Assembly (NCBI GenBank): GCA_025506515.1
Contig: CM046452.1
Location: forward strand, 40,085,518-40,149,517
Length of the DNA: 64,000 nucleotides
Direction of reading: 5' to 3'
Source: Flaveria trinervia
Taxonomy: Eukaryota; Streptophyta; Magnoliopsida; Asterales; Asteraceae
Made by a program: the position numbers and the translations under genes
Notes under the pieces: model-generated
The model's database searches: none
Told to the model about the DNA's origin: nothing
The model's input: only the letters and a program-made list of their open reading frames with translations
Shown: piece by piece, positions 1 to 10,389 of the stretch
Position numbering within the stretch: position 1 is the stretch's first letter
Layout: every line of letters begins with the position of its first letter

Positions 1-1825
1 CACCCCAAAATCAACCACCTGCCTCTGCTTCAGGCCCTACTTCTCAGGAACAGAACCCTCCTGAGCAAATAGGTGCTGTACTCCAAAATTCCCTTCCTCT
101 CATCACACCCATAATCACTTATATATGATCAAAGCCATTGATGAGAGGCTTTCCTTAACATTACAGCCCTTGGTTGATGCTGCTGTCCAAAAGACTCTTT
201 CTGCGGTACAAATCCTTCCTCCAATGCAACCAAAAAGGGGGAGAGTACTGCAGTGAAAGAAAAGAAGAGGAAAAGAACAGAGGAGAAGAAGGAAGAGAAG
301 CAAGCCCAAGAGGAGGAAAAAGAAAAGCAACCTCTGCTCACTTACAAGCGAAAGAGAAGTGCTGATGATCACACTGCTGAAGACAAATCCTTGGAGGAGC
401 TGGTCAAAGAAGCTGACACCACACACAGCCGATCCATGGATAAAATAATTGAACAACTCTTCAGGCAGGGGTTTGACACAGCCACACTGGATAGTGAGAT
501 CAGAAGGTTAGAAGTACAAGAGATACAAACCCGATGGGCAGGGTATGATGCTCTTGAGAAAGAGAGATTGGAAATATTGATCCGCTTTATTGCAAAATAC
601 TTGGGAAGATCATTAATGGAGATCCGCGCATGGACCAGGGACAGCATTCTGGCTATAGCCACCAGAATCTGTCTGTCTGAGCAATTCAACAAAGGGATTA
701 TTGTGAAAGCCCTTGATGAGGTTGGGGCTGGTAAAAGGTTAGAGATGGCTAAACTCACAAAGGAGAAACTAACTACAAGGATGCTAGATCAACCTTCCCT
801 TCCACCCACTCAAACAGAGCTTATCCCTCAAATCCCCCAACCAACCTCTAAGCCAAAATCCAAACATCCTCATTCTTCAAAACCAATTCCTTCACCAACC
901 AACCATCATCCAGTGATGTACCCAGAAGGAGAGAGAAGGGTGCTGAGGATGGAAGAAGAAGAAGAAGAAGAGGATGAAGATGATAGTCTGCCACTCTCTG
1001 TTGTTCTGAAGCTACCAAAACCCCAAAGTCAACCCATGATCACACCTGACTCTCAAAGGGAAATGGTCAGAGTCAAGATAGAAGAAGAAGAACAGCAGAA
1101 ACAGCACGATGAGCAACTGTTGAATATGGTTGACAAGGATTTCCTCAGTCATCATCTATTCAAGCCATGAAGGGCATGCTCAAAGGCTGTGCACTCTCAG
1201 GCACACCTTTCAGTATCAGAAGGAGAGAGTGAGAGTATGGCCAGACCCCAGGGTGAGTTCTAGAATCCATAAAAGAACTATCCCACACAGATACAACGGC
1301 CAGGTACGAAAAACAATAGAGTCTACCATCATGTTGGCCGTTGTAGTCTCACCTTGGAAATCATTGATGAATTCAAGAAAGCTCACCAAGCAAAGAAGAC
1401 CCCTCAAGCCTTACTAGAAAACAAGATGATTAAGAAGGGGTTGTTATATAAAAAGCTTGAAGACATCCAGAAGAATGAGCTCCAGTTACTCCTTGAAGGC
1501 AACCATCCTGATGAATTTGTATATAGGGAGGTAACTACGGTGGAGCTGAAAAATGGCAGGACCATGAAGTACTTATCAGAGTACTATGGTCCAGAGTTCT
1601 TCTTCGAAGGAGGAGCAGAAGAACTCTCTCAGGAGGAACAAGTTGTTCTCCTTGAGGCCTATGTTCGTGAGTCATACAGACTCATTACGGGGAAGTAAAT
1701 CTCATGAATGGGATAACAACTCTGTGTCCAGTTCCCCAAAACAGAGTTCCCATTCATACTCTGCCAAACAAATATTTGAGATTTCTTCCCAGGCCGGAGC
1801 TTACATGGGTCATCTTCTCTACTGA
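1..1825 (+). pseudogene. Extra 3' ORF (env-like position) of A1, frameshifted
   Basis: Remnant of the long ORF that this copia family carries between pol and the 3' LTR. Function unknown; its position matches the env-like ORF of Sirevirus SIRE1, but I see no convincing signal peptide or fusion peptide. The sequence shows a Pro/Gln-rich start (frame 3, 3-128), a Lys/Glu-rich charged stretch and an alpha-helical middle (253-1170, 305 codons open), an acidic EEEEEEEDEDD tract near 950-985, and a C-terminal module with DEFVYRE and LKNGRT (1354-1698). Reading frame changes occur near 130-250, 1140-1170, 1354-1417 and about 1650, so it cannot make the full protein. It ends with AYMGHLL, as in C at 23967. 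Confidence 0.75.
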
Positions 1826-1900
1826 TCAAGAAGGAAAAAGACCAACATTTTGCCATCAATAAGTGGGAGAATAAATAAGTTAGAGGTTTTGGCTGCATTG

Positions 1901-1913
1901 GTTCAGCGGGAGT
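1901..1913 (+). other. Polypurine tract of A1
   Basis: GTTCAGCGGGAGT abuts the LTR start; element C has the matching GGTTCAGGGGAGTT in the same place. Primes plus-strand DNA synthesis in LTR retrotransposons. Confidence 0.65.
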
Positions 1914-2367
1914 TGTTGGACCAAAAGAACCAATGAGCCAAGATCAGAAAACCTCTAAGTCCCACATGGTATCACAACAACTGCTGAAAGCCTCATCAGT
2001 AGTTTGACAAGTGCTGAAGACTTCAACAGCTGAAGATCAAGTGCTGAAGACCTTAACAGCTGAAGAACCAAAGTGCTGAAGTACAACAGCTGAAGAACAC
2101 AAGTGCTGAAGCTGAAAGACCTTAACAGCTGAAGAACCAAAGTGCTGAAGTACAACAGCTGAAGAACACAAGTGCTGAAGCTGAAAGACTAAAGTACTGA
2201 AGTACAACAGCTGAAGAGTTCACAAGTGCTGAAGATCAACAACTGATGTACAAGGTCTGAAGACAAAGACTGAAGACATCAGCTGATGATATCTACTGAA
2301 GTCATCAGCTGATGAAACACCTGAAGGTCAAAGTCTGAAGATCAAGTACTGAAGCCTCAGTAGTTTG

Positions 2368-2404
2368 TCACAACTGCTGAAGAGTACTTCTTCAGTAGTT
2401 GTGA
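2368..2404. promoter_or_regulatory. Conserved LTR hairpin of A1
   Basis: Arms TCACAACTGCTGAAGA and TCTTCAGTAGTTGTGA form a near-perfect inverted repeat around a short centre. The same hairpin exists in the A2 LTR (7869-7904) and both C LTRs (23484-23519, 35145-35182) with compensating changes, upstream of the TATA box each time. Sirevirus LTRs are known for conserved palindromes in this region. Confidence 0.6.
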
Positions 2405-2630
2405 TATCAGTAGTTTTATTTATTTTTTTTCTATGTTTCAGTAGTTTTGTAAAACGACTGAAGAGCTTGTTCTTCAGTCGTTGTAGTTTCAGTAGTTTTA
2501 TATTTTGTACTTAACATGCTGATATGTTCTCAGTAGTTGTGAACATTTCAGTAGTTTGTTAAGAATCAGTTATTTTTGTATTGGATCTGCCAGTTGTCAC
2601 TTTCCGTGATAACAACAGTGATTGTTGCAC

Positions 2631-2640
2631 TCTATATAAG
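2631..2640 (+). promoter_or_regulatory. TATA box of A1 LTR
   Basis: TCTATATAAG, about 230 bp downstream of the hairpin. The A2 LTR has the reverse complement at 7671-7680 and the C LTRs a related CTTATATAA motif, so position and sequence are conserved. Confidence 0.6.
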
Positions 2641-3241
2641 GAGTGACAACCTATTGTAATCGATGAGGGAATGAGTGAATGAAAGGAATAAATGATTGAT
2701 TTGATTAGAAATATTCTACATCTATAAACATTCCTAGAAATCAGAAATACATATTCTCTCCCTATAACCGTATGCGATCTTAATGCTTACAAGTATCAAT
2801 TGCTTGCTACAATTTGTCTAATTCTAGTTTGTATTCCGCTGCTTTGTATCCTAATACATCAAACGTGTGATCACTGATCCTGTCACTTGAGCTAGTTCTT
2901 CGCTGCTCTGAATAATGGTCAGTACATAAGGCTATGTTTGGGTACAACATAAGGTGATTGTGAGAAACGTATGTAGTCAAGATGGAATTTGTTCCTCTTA
3001 TTCGTTGAGAGCATGATGTCTAAGGCCTGATTAAGTTAAATCAACAAGGAATGATCATTCTGTGTCCTTGGATTTAACATGACATCTGTAACAAAAGGAT
3101 AGATGATTGATTCACCTAAATCATTTCAAGTTGGATAGTTGAAGGGGATGATGTATTGAATGCTTTAAGTCACGCGTATTAAGGGTAGTAAACCGTTGTT
3201 AGGCGGTATTTACTGCTTGCATCAATCTCTATGTATCTTGT

Positions 3242-3254
3242 GCAAGTGGGAGAT
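3242..3254 (+). other. Polypurine tract of E
   Basis: GCAAGTGGGAGAT directly precedes the LTR TG; element D has the identical string before its 3' LTR. Confidence 0.7.
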
Positions 3255-4240
3255 TGTTGGATTCTGTATGCCCAAGACACATAGAACATTGATGTGGTTA
3301 GTACGTTGTGATCCAAGTCGGGTCATACCCAATAACAAGCTTAGCAAACACCAATTATATTTAATTGATGATATGATCATGCAATAAATAATCACACCAA
3401 TTAAGAAAATGGTTTTCTAAATAAATTGTATGTGAGAAAGAACAAATTATGAGGATATTTTGTTCATGGATATTATTTGTAATGTTGTTTAATTTAGTTA
3501 AGCAACATCAAATAATAAAAGTGTGTGTGTATTATATAAATAAAAGGTTAATTATGTATATATATATCTGTTAATCTTTAGTTGTAATAAGGGTTAATGT
3601 ATAAGGACTTTTAAGCAAAAATAAAAGAAAAGGAGTGGGCAACCCTAAGCGTCGGCCCCCCCTTTAGTTCCAGCAACTCTTTTCCTTTTTTGGAGTCTCT
3701 TGGAGAAAAACACACACATCTTCATCCTCTCATCTTACACACATTTGGAATGACCAAAGGAGAGAATGGTTCTCTCCCTTTTGAAGAAACACTCGGCTGA
3801 AACATGTTCCAGCAGCATCTTCATGCTTGATTTGGTGCTGGAAGGATGTTCCAGCAGCATCTTCATGGTCGTTTTGGTGTCAAACCCTAGCAAAAATGGT
3901 GTTTCTTGAAGGATTTGGGTATGAGCACTTGAGGACACCTATCCTTGGTGTTGGCCATCCAAAATTGCCCCCCTCTTCTACAATATCACGATTTCCAGCA
4001 GCTCTAAAATCGGTTCTTCAACAGCCTATAAAGGTAGATTGTTGATGTTGTTTTGGTTGTTTTTTTGCTTCTTGATAACTAGTTTATTCACATACATATG
4101 ATCCTATGTCTTTGGGTTTGTTAAATAATATTATGAACTTTAATTTTCAGATTATTGAATAGGATATTAAGTTCATATTCCGCTGCGTTTTCTTGTTTAA
4201 AATGGTTAAACGACATTGTTTTGGTACAACAAACCCAACA
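3255..4240 (+). repeat. 3' LTR of E (986 bp)
   Basis: Starts TGTTGGATTCTGTATGCCCA and ends AAACCCAACA. The first 100 bp and the last 150 bp (including ATTCCGCTGCGTTTTC) resemble the D LTRs; the middle differs. ATTATATAAA at 3531-3540 is a plausible TATA box. Small ORFs in this stretch are not considered genes. Confidence 0.8.
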
Positions 4241-4780
4241 AAAAATCCCTTCTTTCCTTGAGAGTAGTCATGAAGAAGAGAGTTGTTCCCAGTCATGTGC
4301 ATAGATCCCCCACTGTCTACATACCAGATGCTACTTTGGCATGTTGAAGAACCCTGCAATAATAAACAATCAGTTAGTTTTGGAGACCCGAACCTTTTTG
4401 GTTTTGGGCCTGGTCTCATCAGTAGATGGTAAACTAACAGGTTTATTTGGAACAACAGCCTGAGAGGAAGAAGATGGTGAAGAAGAGGAATCATTTGGCT
4501 TGGACCTCCTTTTCTGTGGTTTCAACATAGGGGCATCTAGTTGGTTAACTCTACCCAACAGATGTTGAACCATCATGACCAGCTGTGTCTGATTTTGTGA
4601 TAAAGCTTTCAGCTCATCAGACACATTGCCAGTGGAGTTTGATAAGTTCCTATGTTGCACCTTCTTCTTCTTAGCACTCTCAGCTGTCACCTGTTTAACC
4701 CCTTCCTTTTTGGATTTCTTTGAGGACTTAAGGGTTACAGGATTTGATGTTGCTAATACAAATGTGGTCTCAACTCAGTT
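4241..4780 (-). pseudogene. A2 gag-pol linker and protease start
   Basis: Minus-strand coding for a Ser/Lys-rich linker (4370-4690) followed by the retroviral aspartic protease entry IWYVDSGGSMHMTG. The catalytic DSG lies at about 4309-4317. Reading changes frame between the linker and the protease. The protease is cut at GKKGFF (about 4242), exactly where the E LTR begins, so residues after that in this frame are LTR and not protein. In C the corresponding coding is at about 31560-31800. Confidence 0.75.
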
Positions 4781-4787
4781 TTCATTT

Positions 4788-5747
4788 TTACCATTTTCTC
4801 TTTAATTTCTTCTTTTTGTTTGAGTTTGGAACCTCTTTTGTACCAACAATCATCTGTAAGATGATTGAACAAACCACATATTTCACATGGTTCTTCTTCA
4901 TCTTAGGTTGATCATCAACTAAAGAGGGTGAAGCAACTGAAGACTTGTTCTTCAATGCTTTGGAAACATTGTTTGCTTTCTTGACTACCTCTTTAGTAGT
5001 CTTCAAACTCTTTCTACTGGCAGTTTTCTTCTCATCAGTACTGACAGCAGTTGAAGTTTGAACTTCAGGTGTTAAATCCTGCTCTCTAGTCCTTTGAGGA
5101 CCTTCAGAATTAACTCCTGAGTTGATCAACTTATTGATCATGTGAGTGTCAGCATTTGAACCATCAACATCAGCTGATAGGTTTAAAGAGGGCTTGATGC
5201 TGACTGCTACTTCTGATTGTGCTGTATCAGAGAGTAGATCACATGATGTGATGGATTGGTTATCACTCTCACCATTAGATTCTACTTCTGCTCTTGGAGT
5301 AAAATCTGTAGGTGGAGCAGTGTGATTGTAACCAATGCCAAACTTCACATTGGAAGCAGATTGCTTACTAAGAAGCATTTCAAAACCTTTGCATGATTGT
5401 ACCCATCTATCACACTCTACCTGGGTAACTGCAAGGGTTTCTTTGAGATCTTTGTATTTCTCTAGAAGTACCTCTTCTCTAGCCTTATCATCAATTATTT
5501 GGCATTTCAGTTTATAAATCTCATCATTTTTATCTTTATGCACAGACTCAAACTCAGCTTTGTTTTTGGAAATTATTTGTTCTAGCTCAATGTTCTTATT
5601 AATTAAAGCTACATTTGCTTCTCTAATGGAAGCAAATGCTGCTATGCATGGTTCAGAAAATAATTTGGCTTTTTCCTCGGAGGATACCTGTGATACCTGA
5701 GGTGTAGAGGCATTAGAAAATGAAGTATCAGCAGACTCCAAAGCCAT
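4788..5747 (-). CDS. A2 gag C-terminal coiled-coil region
   Basis: A 319-codon open frame. Residues about 25-105 form a charged heptad-like region (REANVALINKNIELEQ, then KNDEIYKLKCQIIDDKAREE), expected to be a long coiled coil that may drive capsid or protein-protein assembly. GIGYNHTAPPTDF follows near residue 137, a landmark conserved in Sirevirus-type gag proteins. The tail is Ser/Thr/Lys-rich. It is probably not an independent gene but the middle of the gag-pol frame, separated from the zinc-knuckle part by a frameshift just before 5747. Element C has the same block at 32243-33026. Confidence 0.7.
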   Translation of the reverse strand: MALESADTSFSNASTPQVSQVSSEEKAKLFSEPCIAAFASIREANVALINKNIELEQIISKNKAEFESVHKDKNDEIYKLKCQIIDDKAREEVLLEKYKDLKETLAVTQVECDRWVQSCKGFEMLLSKQSASNVKFGIGYNHTAPPTDFTPRAEVESNGESDNQSITSCDLLSDTAQSEVAVSIKPSLNLSADVDGSNADTHMINKLINSGVNSEGPQRTREQDLTPEVQTSTAVSTDEKKTASRKSLKTTKEVVKKANNVSKALKNKSSVASPSLVDDQPKMKKNHVKYVVCSIILQMIVGTKEVPNSNKKKKLKRKW

Positions 5748-5752
5748 AAGAG

Positions 5753-6187
5753 CTAAATTCCCAAAAGGACTGTCACCACCATGTTGACCAGCACCTGAGA
5801 ACAGTTGTCATGACCAGACATGTCATCTGGTAAACTGCTCCAGTCAACAACTCCTGGGGTGAAGAAGCTGTGTTGTTGAGGTTGAGTTTGTTGATGAGAT
5901 TGGGATGGCTGAGGTTCTGGTAGTGCATGAGGTTGTGGTGCCATAGGAACTTGAACTTGATTTGACTGTGGCATGTAATAACAAGGGTAAGGATATGGCA
6001 TTTGACCCTGAGAAACAAAATATGCAGGAGATTGTTGTTGAGGATGAGGACTAGAAGTGACAGGATGTTGCCCTTTGTGTTGTTGACTATTGCCAGGAAA
6101 AGTCACAAAAGGTGCAGTGGAGTTAGATCCAGTTGATCTACACTCTCTTGCAAAGTGTCCAAGCCTTTGGCATTTGTGACACCTCAA
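5753..6187 (-). CDS. A2 gag zinc knuckle and Pro/Gln-rich region
   Basis: 144 codons open. Residues 3-16 are a perfect CCHC zinc knuckle, CHKCQRLGHFAREC, which binds RNA in retrotransposon nucleocapsids. A long Gln/Pro/His-rich stretch follows, ending in the conserved VVDWSSLPDDMSGHD. It is in the same frame as the main gag ORF upstream but separated by a stop at about 6263, so in life it was part of one gag protein. The open frame likely starts upstream of the methionine (KFYKRTGRKFPG precedes it). Confidence 0.75.
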   Translation of the reverse strand: MRCHKCQRLGHFARECRSTGSNSTAPFVTFPGNSQQHKGQHPVTSSPHPQQQSPAYFVSQGQMPYPYPCYYMPQSNQVQVPMAPQPHALPEPQPSQSHQQTQPQQHSFFTPGVVDWSSLPDDMSGHDNCSQVLVNMVVTVLLGI

Positions 6188-6262
6188 CTTGTTCTTATCA
6201 AAACCAACTTTGGTTTTGCCAGAGAGTCCTGGGAATTTTCTTCCAGTTCTTTTGTAGAACTT

Positions 6263-7213
6263 CTAAGATCTGATATTTATCAAGGCCATTTGGCTCAAAA
6301 TATCCATCTCTTCTAAGTCATCATTAGCAATCCCCTTGAGATCATCCATAATGAAGCATAAATTGTCATTATTACACCTAGTAAACTGACCATCAACACT
6401 CACAAATGCAGAATCAGAAGTGTTTGAAGAGAAATTAATATGATTATCATACTGGCATTCAGATGAAGCACATTCTGACTCATGACCCACCAAGGCAGTG
6501 TTGCCTGGTACAAAGTCTTCAGTGAGCTTTCTAGATGAAGACAGCTTTCTCTTCTGTTCTATCTCTCTCTTAAACGTGAGCAGTTTCCCATGGAGTTGGG
6601 TGAGAGATAGTTTGTCCAAACTTGCACTGGAGCGTAGGACAATAGTATATGTGTCCCATCTCTCAGGCAGTGATCTGAGAAATCTGTTATTCATCTGAAT
6701 GTTTGTGTACTCAAGTTTGACCATTTTTAATTCGGAGATCAAACAAGAGAACCGCTCAAATTGTTGAGTCAGTTTCTCACCCTTTCTTTGAGAGAATGTC
6801 TCATATTGTTGGGCAAGGATTTCTCTATTATTTGCCAAAACCTCATCTGTTCCTCCAAATTGTTCTTTCAAGGCATTCCAGAGGTCATGGGCAGTTTCAT
6901 GATGCATTAGCCCAGAATAGATTTCATTGGGCAGTGCCATGGCCAGAATTCCATGGGCTTTTGCATCAATTTCAAGCAACTTCTTATCCTCATCTGAGTA
7001 TTGCTCCCTCCTCTTCGGAACCATTTGATTGGTTTCCGGGTTATTCACCATAGGCTTGTGTGGACCATGTACCACTGATGTCCAACAACCTGCGCTGTTA
7101 ACAGACAGGTGATGGAGCATTCGTCGTTGCCATATGTTATACTCATTCCTAACCAGCATTGGTGGCTTGGTTGAGGAACCAGTATTGTGAGGATCATTGG
7201 AGGGAGTAGTCAT
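6263..7213 (-). CDS. A2 gag capsid-like domain
   Basis: 316 codons open, the best-preserved gene in the window. Start MTTPSNDPHNTGSSTKPPML is shared with C (34481). The central part is a UBN2-type copia gag domain: KKLLEIDAKAHGILAMALPN, then the helix HETAHDLWNALKEQFGG, then NRFLRSLPERWDTY. It forms the virus-like particle shell. It sits 217 bp downstream of the primer binding site, as expected for the first ORF of the element. The frame ends with ALINIRS and a stop where the family continues into KFYKRTGRK, so it is truncated by one damaging change. Confidence 0.85.
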   Translation of the reverse strand: MTTPSNDPHNTGSSTKPPMLVRNEYNIWQRRMLHHLSVNSAGCWTSVVHGPHKPMVNNPETNQMVPKRREQYSDEDKKLLEIDAKAHGILAMALPNEIYSGLMHHETAHDLWNALKEQFGGTDEVLANNREILAQQYETFSQRKGEKLTQQFERFSCLISELKMVKLEYTNIQMNNRFLRSLPERWDTYTIVLRSSASLDKLSLTQLHGKLLTFKREIEQKRKLSSSRKLTEDFVPGNTALVGHESECASSECQYDNHINFSSNTSDSAFVSVDGQFTRCNNDNLCFIMDDLKGIANDDLEEMDILSQMALINIRS

Positions 7214-7430
7214 TTTCAGTTCAAAAACAATTTAATTCAAGCTTTTAAAAGTTTTACACAGACCACAACAAACTCAATAAGAACCGAGAGAAGATCTCAG
7301 GATGAATGACCAGAAATACATAAAATTCAATCTCTATAACCGTTTCTTGCAAAAACAAAAGCTAATTCAATCAAACTTAGATCTTGAATAGCAGTTTCAA
7401 TGATCAATTATTAGATCGATCAATGATTAA

Positions 7431-7445
7431 CCTGCTCTGATACCA
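7431..7445 (-). other. Primer binding site of A2
   Basis: Reverse complement reads TGGTATCAGAGCAGG, complementary to the 3' end of plant initiator tRNA-Met, two bases inside the LTR. It fixes the element's orientation as minus. Confidence 0.88.
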
Positions 7446-7447
7446 TT

Positions 7448-8288
7448 TGACAGGATCAGCGATCACAAGTTTGATGTATTAGAGTTCAAAGCAGCGGAAT
7501 AAGAACAGGAATTAGACAAATTGTAGCAAGTAATCGATACTTGTATGCATTAAGAGCACATACGGTTATAGTGAGAGAATATATATTTCTGATTCAAGGA
7601 ATGTATATAGATATAGAATATTTCTAATTAAATCATTCAAATCATTCACATATTACAATAGGTTGTCACTCCTTATATAGAGTGCAACAATCACTGCTGT
7701 TATCACGGAAAGTGACAACTGGCAGATCTATTACAAAAATAACTAAATCTTAACAAACTACTGATTAGAAACTACTGAAACTACAACGCTGCAGAACAAG
7801 CTCTTCAGTCGTTTTACAAAACTACTGAAACATAAAACTACTGAAACTAGAATATAAAACTACTGATATCACACTACTGAAGAAGTATTCTTCAGCAGTT
7901 GTGACAAACTACTGAGCTTCAGTACTTGATCTTCAGACTTTGACCTTCAGGTGTTTCATCAGCTGATGACTTCAGTAGATGTCATCAGCTGATGTCTTCA
8001 GTCTTTGTCTTCAGACTTTGTAGATCAGTTGTTGATCTTCAGCACTTGTAAACTCTTTAGCTGTTGTACTTCAGTACTTTGGTCTTTCAGCTTCAGCACT
8101 TGCGTTCTTCAGCTGTTGTACTTCAGCACTTTAGTTCTTCAGTTGATGCGGTCTTCAGCACTTGATCTTCAGGTGTTGAAGTCTTCAGCACTTGTCAAAC
8201 TGCTGATGAGGCTTTCAGCAGTTGTTGTGATACTATGTGGGACTTAGAGGTTTTTTGATCTTGGTTCATTGGTTCTTTTGGTCCAACA
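7448..8288 (-). repeat. 5' LTR of A2 (841 bp)
   Basis: On the plus strand it starts TGACAGGATCAGCGATCAC and ends TTTTGGTCCAACA. Contains CTTCAG-word arrays (7900-8220), the conserved hairpin (7869-7904) and the TATA box CCTTATATAG (7671-7680). Inverted relative to the A1 LTR because A1 lies in the opposite orientation. Confidence 0.87.
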
Positions 8289-9393
8289 AATGGAGTGATG
8301 TATGATGATGATGGGTGATGTCGTATGGTTATATGACGCGATTCGCGTGATTGATGTGATGTGTGATGTTGCATGTTTATGCATGATGTATATTATGTAT
8401 GTATGTTGATGCCCTGTATGATGATGTTATTGACTATGTGTGTTATATTCCTTGTTATGATGTATGTTTATCTTCCCGTGGCTCTACCATTAATGTTAAT
8501 GAATGAAATGAACGTATTATATAACGTAAAGTGGAAGATAATGAAAAGAGGAACATGATGAATGAATGCATGCATAAATGAATCAAAATAATGAAATTCT
8601 TGCAAGCCTTGTATGTCTAGACACGCCATTAAAAGGTGTTAGCACAACGGTGTGTGGGTTCCCTACCCCGGGAGGATGCACATTGGGGTCTTTCTTTGTG
8701 ATTGACCATTTGTATAGAACAATTGCTGCACACCCTAGGTGCTGTGACCAGAGGTGCGGAGCACCATCATAGAAGGTCTATGATAGGCCTAGGTCCAGTA
8801 CCAGGAACAGAATGGTATTGCACATGGCAATGGTACACCTAAACTCTACCTTAGGTGTTGTGTCCAGAGGTGCAGAGCACCGTTATAGAAGGTCTATGAT
8901 AGGCCTAGGTCCAGTACGAGGAACAGAAGGGTAAAGTTTATGGTTTGATTGAAAGAAATGATGTAATGATGAAAGAATATGAAAGTTAATGACGTACGAT
9001 GAATGAACAGAAGTTAAAGAATGAATGATGAAGATAATATGATATTATCTATGTGTACGCATGATGTATGATCGCATGAAAGTAAAGAACGGTTTTAACA
9101 TAAGAAAAGTATATTTTATTACAAAACTAGAACTCACTCAGTGACGCTGACTTTTATGTGTTTCAAGTTGGCAGGTAATGATCGCAAAGGATGGCACGGG
9201 TTAGCTACTCAGCTCTTTTGGAGGGCATTCTTTTGATTACTCTTTTTGCATTGTGACGCGAACAAACAATTGTAATGAATTGAAAGTTATTTCTATATTC
9301 TGCTACATTGTTTTATGAATGATAAATGTAAATATATATGTTTTATGTGCAATGATATCCTAGCTGTAAGCATCCCAGGAACGGGGCTTTAGA
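8289..9393 (+). repeat. 5' LTR of G1, 3' half only
   Basis: Homologous to 13833-14979 of the 3' LTR (shared ATGATGGGTGATGTCGTATG, the AGGTGCTGTGACCAGAGGTG block and the terminal GGAACGGGGC). The 5' half is missing because A2 inserted here. It holds a local duplication: the block with GTGCGGAGCACC and CCTAGGTCCAGTACCAGG occurs twice (about 8740-8815 and 8855-8930). No gene seen. Confidence 0.85.
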
Positions 9394-9396
9394 AGT

Positions 9397-9412
9397 TGGT
9401 ATCAGAGCCAAA
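9397..9412 (+). other. Primer binding site of G1
   Basis: TGGTATCAGAGCCAAA, iMet-tRNA type, three bases after the LTR end. From here to the gag start (9742) is untranslated leader shared with G2 (GGGTAAA, then GGATGCCA). Confidence 0.85.
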
Positions 9413-9742
9413 GTTTAACTGAAATGGGTAAATTTTCAAAATAAACCTTAACTTAAACTGAGAATGGGACAGAAAGGGAAGGGATGCCAATCTGAGTAGC
9501 TGCATGCCATCTTATATTTCGTAATGTTAACCGGTATTATGTGCGTATGTTATGTGGTTTATGTGTTGTTCGTAGATTTAAATACTGATGTAGTCAGGTA
9601 GGTAATGCTTGAGGTATGAAGAGTAAACTAAGTGGTTAATCACAACTAGCCACTGTAATTAGGTACTTACTATACTTGACATAAACTGAGCTGTTTCCTT
9701 GAATTCCCGTGTTGGTGTTTGAAGCTTTCAGTGTCTGTGTGA

Positions 9743-10334
9743 ATGGCTGGTGGTAGAACTCCTAAGGTTTTGTCAGATGAAGGATGTAGTGGACGTGGTG
9801 TTGGACCGCGTGTCACGAGAAGCATGGCTAGGGCCGCTGAAATGGCACTCAAAGAGCCCGAGGCCCCACACTTAGAAGGCGGCGATGATAGTGCTAGTTT
9901 GAGAACCACATTGAAAAAAGGTTGTTGTCAAGGAGTCCAACAGGTCATGCAAGCGATTTTTTCGTCTATGGTGACCGAGGTAATTAGGGTGGTGAAGGAG
10001 AAGACCGCGACTGAAGTAAACACGAGGGGTAGCGATGACAAAAATTGGAATGGAAAGCGGTTTGGACGTGGCAGGGCCACCCAAAAAAAAGGTTGCCAGA
10101 ACGGAGGACCGGCGTGTAGCTTCATCCAGTGCAGGGTCGAGAAAGTGTGGTAAGTGTGCCAAAGGGCATGTTGGAGAGTGTAGGTGGAGATCAAACCTCT
10201 ACTTCAAGTGTGGAAGGCCCGGTCATTTGGCAAGAGAGTGTGGGGTTGTACGGTGCTATAACTACAATGGAAGGGGTCATATAAGCAGGGACTACAAGGA
10301 ACCAAGGGTAGAGAGCACAGGGCCTTCTCGATAA
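9743..10334 (+). pseudogene. G1 gag, deleted, with decayed zinc knuckles
   Basis: Starts MAGGRTPKVLSDEG, equivalent to MDGGKSSKAS in G2. After VTEVIRVVKEKTATEV the frame jumps straight to GSDDKNWNGKRFGRG, so the whole central capsid domain present in G2 (35575-36130) is gone. The end is read in another frame (10035-10334): a CGKCAKGHVGEC block, then two CCHC knuckles with lost cysteines (YFKCGRPGHLAREC and CYNYNGRGHISRDY). It cannot make a working capsid; nucleic-acid binding is probably also lost. Confidence 0.8.
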
Positions 10335-10389
10335 TGCAGGAGATGGCTAGGACGGACCCCGATGTCATGTCAGGTATGTATCTAGTAGT

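Larger units (their letters stand above)
1..2885 (+). mobile_element. A1: 3' part of a Sirevirus-like Ty1/copia element
   Basis: The 3' portion of a copia-superfamily LTR retrotransposon; its 5' LTR, gag and pol lie left of the window. What remains is the extra ORF that follows pol, a polypurine tract and a complete 3' LTR. The extra ORF is clearly the same family as that of element C (shared C-terminal AYMGHLL and many shared blocks), so A1, A2 and C are relatives. It ends at 2885 in sequence matching the 3' untranslated region of a D/E-type element, so A1 inserted into E. The expected target duplication is CTTGA (2886-2890); its partner is outside the window. Confidence 0.85.
1914..2885 (+). 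repeat. 3' LTR of A1 (972 bp)
   Basis: Begins TGTTGGACCAAAAGAACC and ends ATCCTGTCA. It is the reverse-complement relative of the A2 LTR (7448-8288) and a cousin of the C LTRs. The first 450 bp is a degenerate tandem array of CTGAAG words (for example AAGTGCTGAAG, AACAGCTGAAGA) at about 10-30 bp spacing. A strong hairpin and a TATA box follow. Supplies the element's promoter and polyadenylation signals. Confidence 0.88.
2886..4240 (+). mobile_element. E: 3' end of a second Ty1/copia family
   Basis: Only the 3' untranslated region and 3' LTR are in view; the 5' part is left of the window because A1 landed inside it at 2885/2886. The untranslated region matches that of D closely (compare AAGGGTAGTAAACCGTTGTT here and at 61630 onward), so E and D are related families. 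It ends at 4240, directly followed by A2 protease sequence, so E inserted into A2. Confidence 0.8.
4241..8288 (-). mobile_element. A2: 5' part of a Sirevirus-like copia element
   Basis: Reads from the 5' LTR (7448-8288) through primer site, gag, zinc knuckle and coiled-coil region to the protease, where E interrupts it at 4241. Integrase, reverse transcriptase and the 3' LTR are expected left of the window. Closely related to C: the protein blocks and their order match throughout. It sits in the 5' LTR of G1; the right-side target duplication would be AATGG (8289-8293). Confidence 0.87.

Noticed and set aside
1914..8288. The inverted LTRs at 1914-2885 and 7448-8288 read as terminal inverted repeats of one DNA transposon
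   Set aside because: Each is a copia LTR with its own adjacent polypurine tract or primer site, and a different element (E) lies between them.
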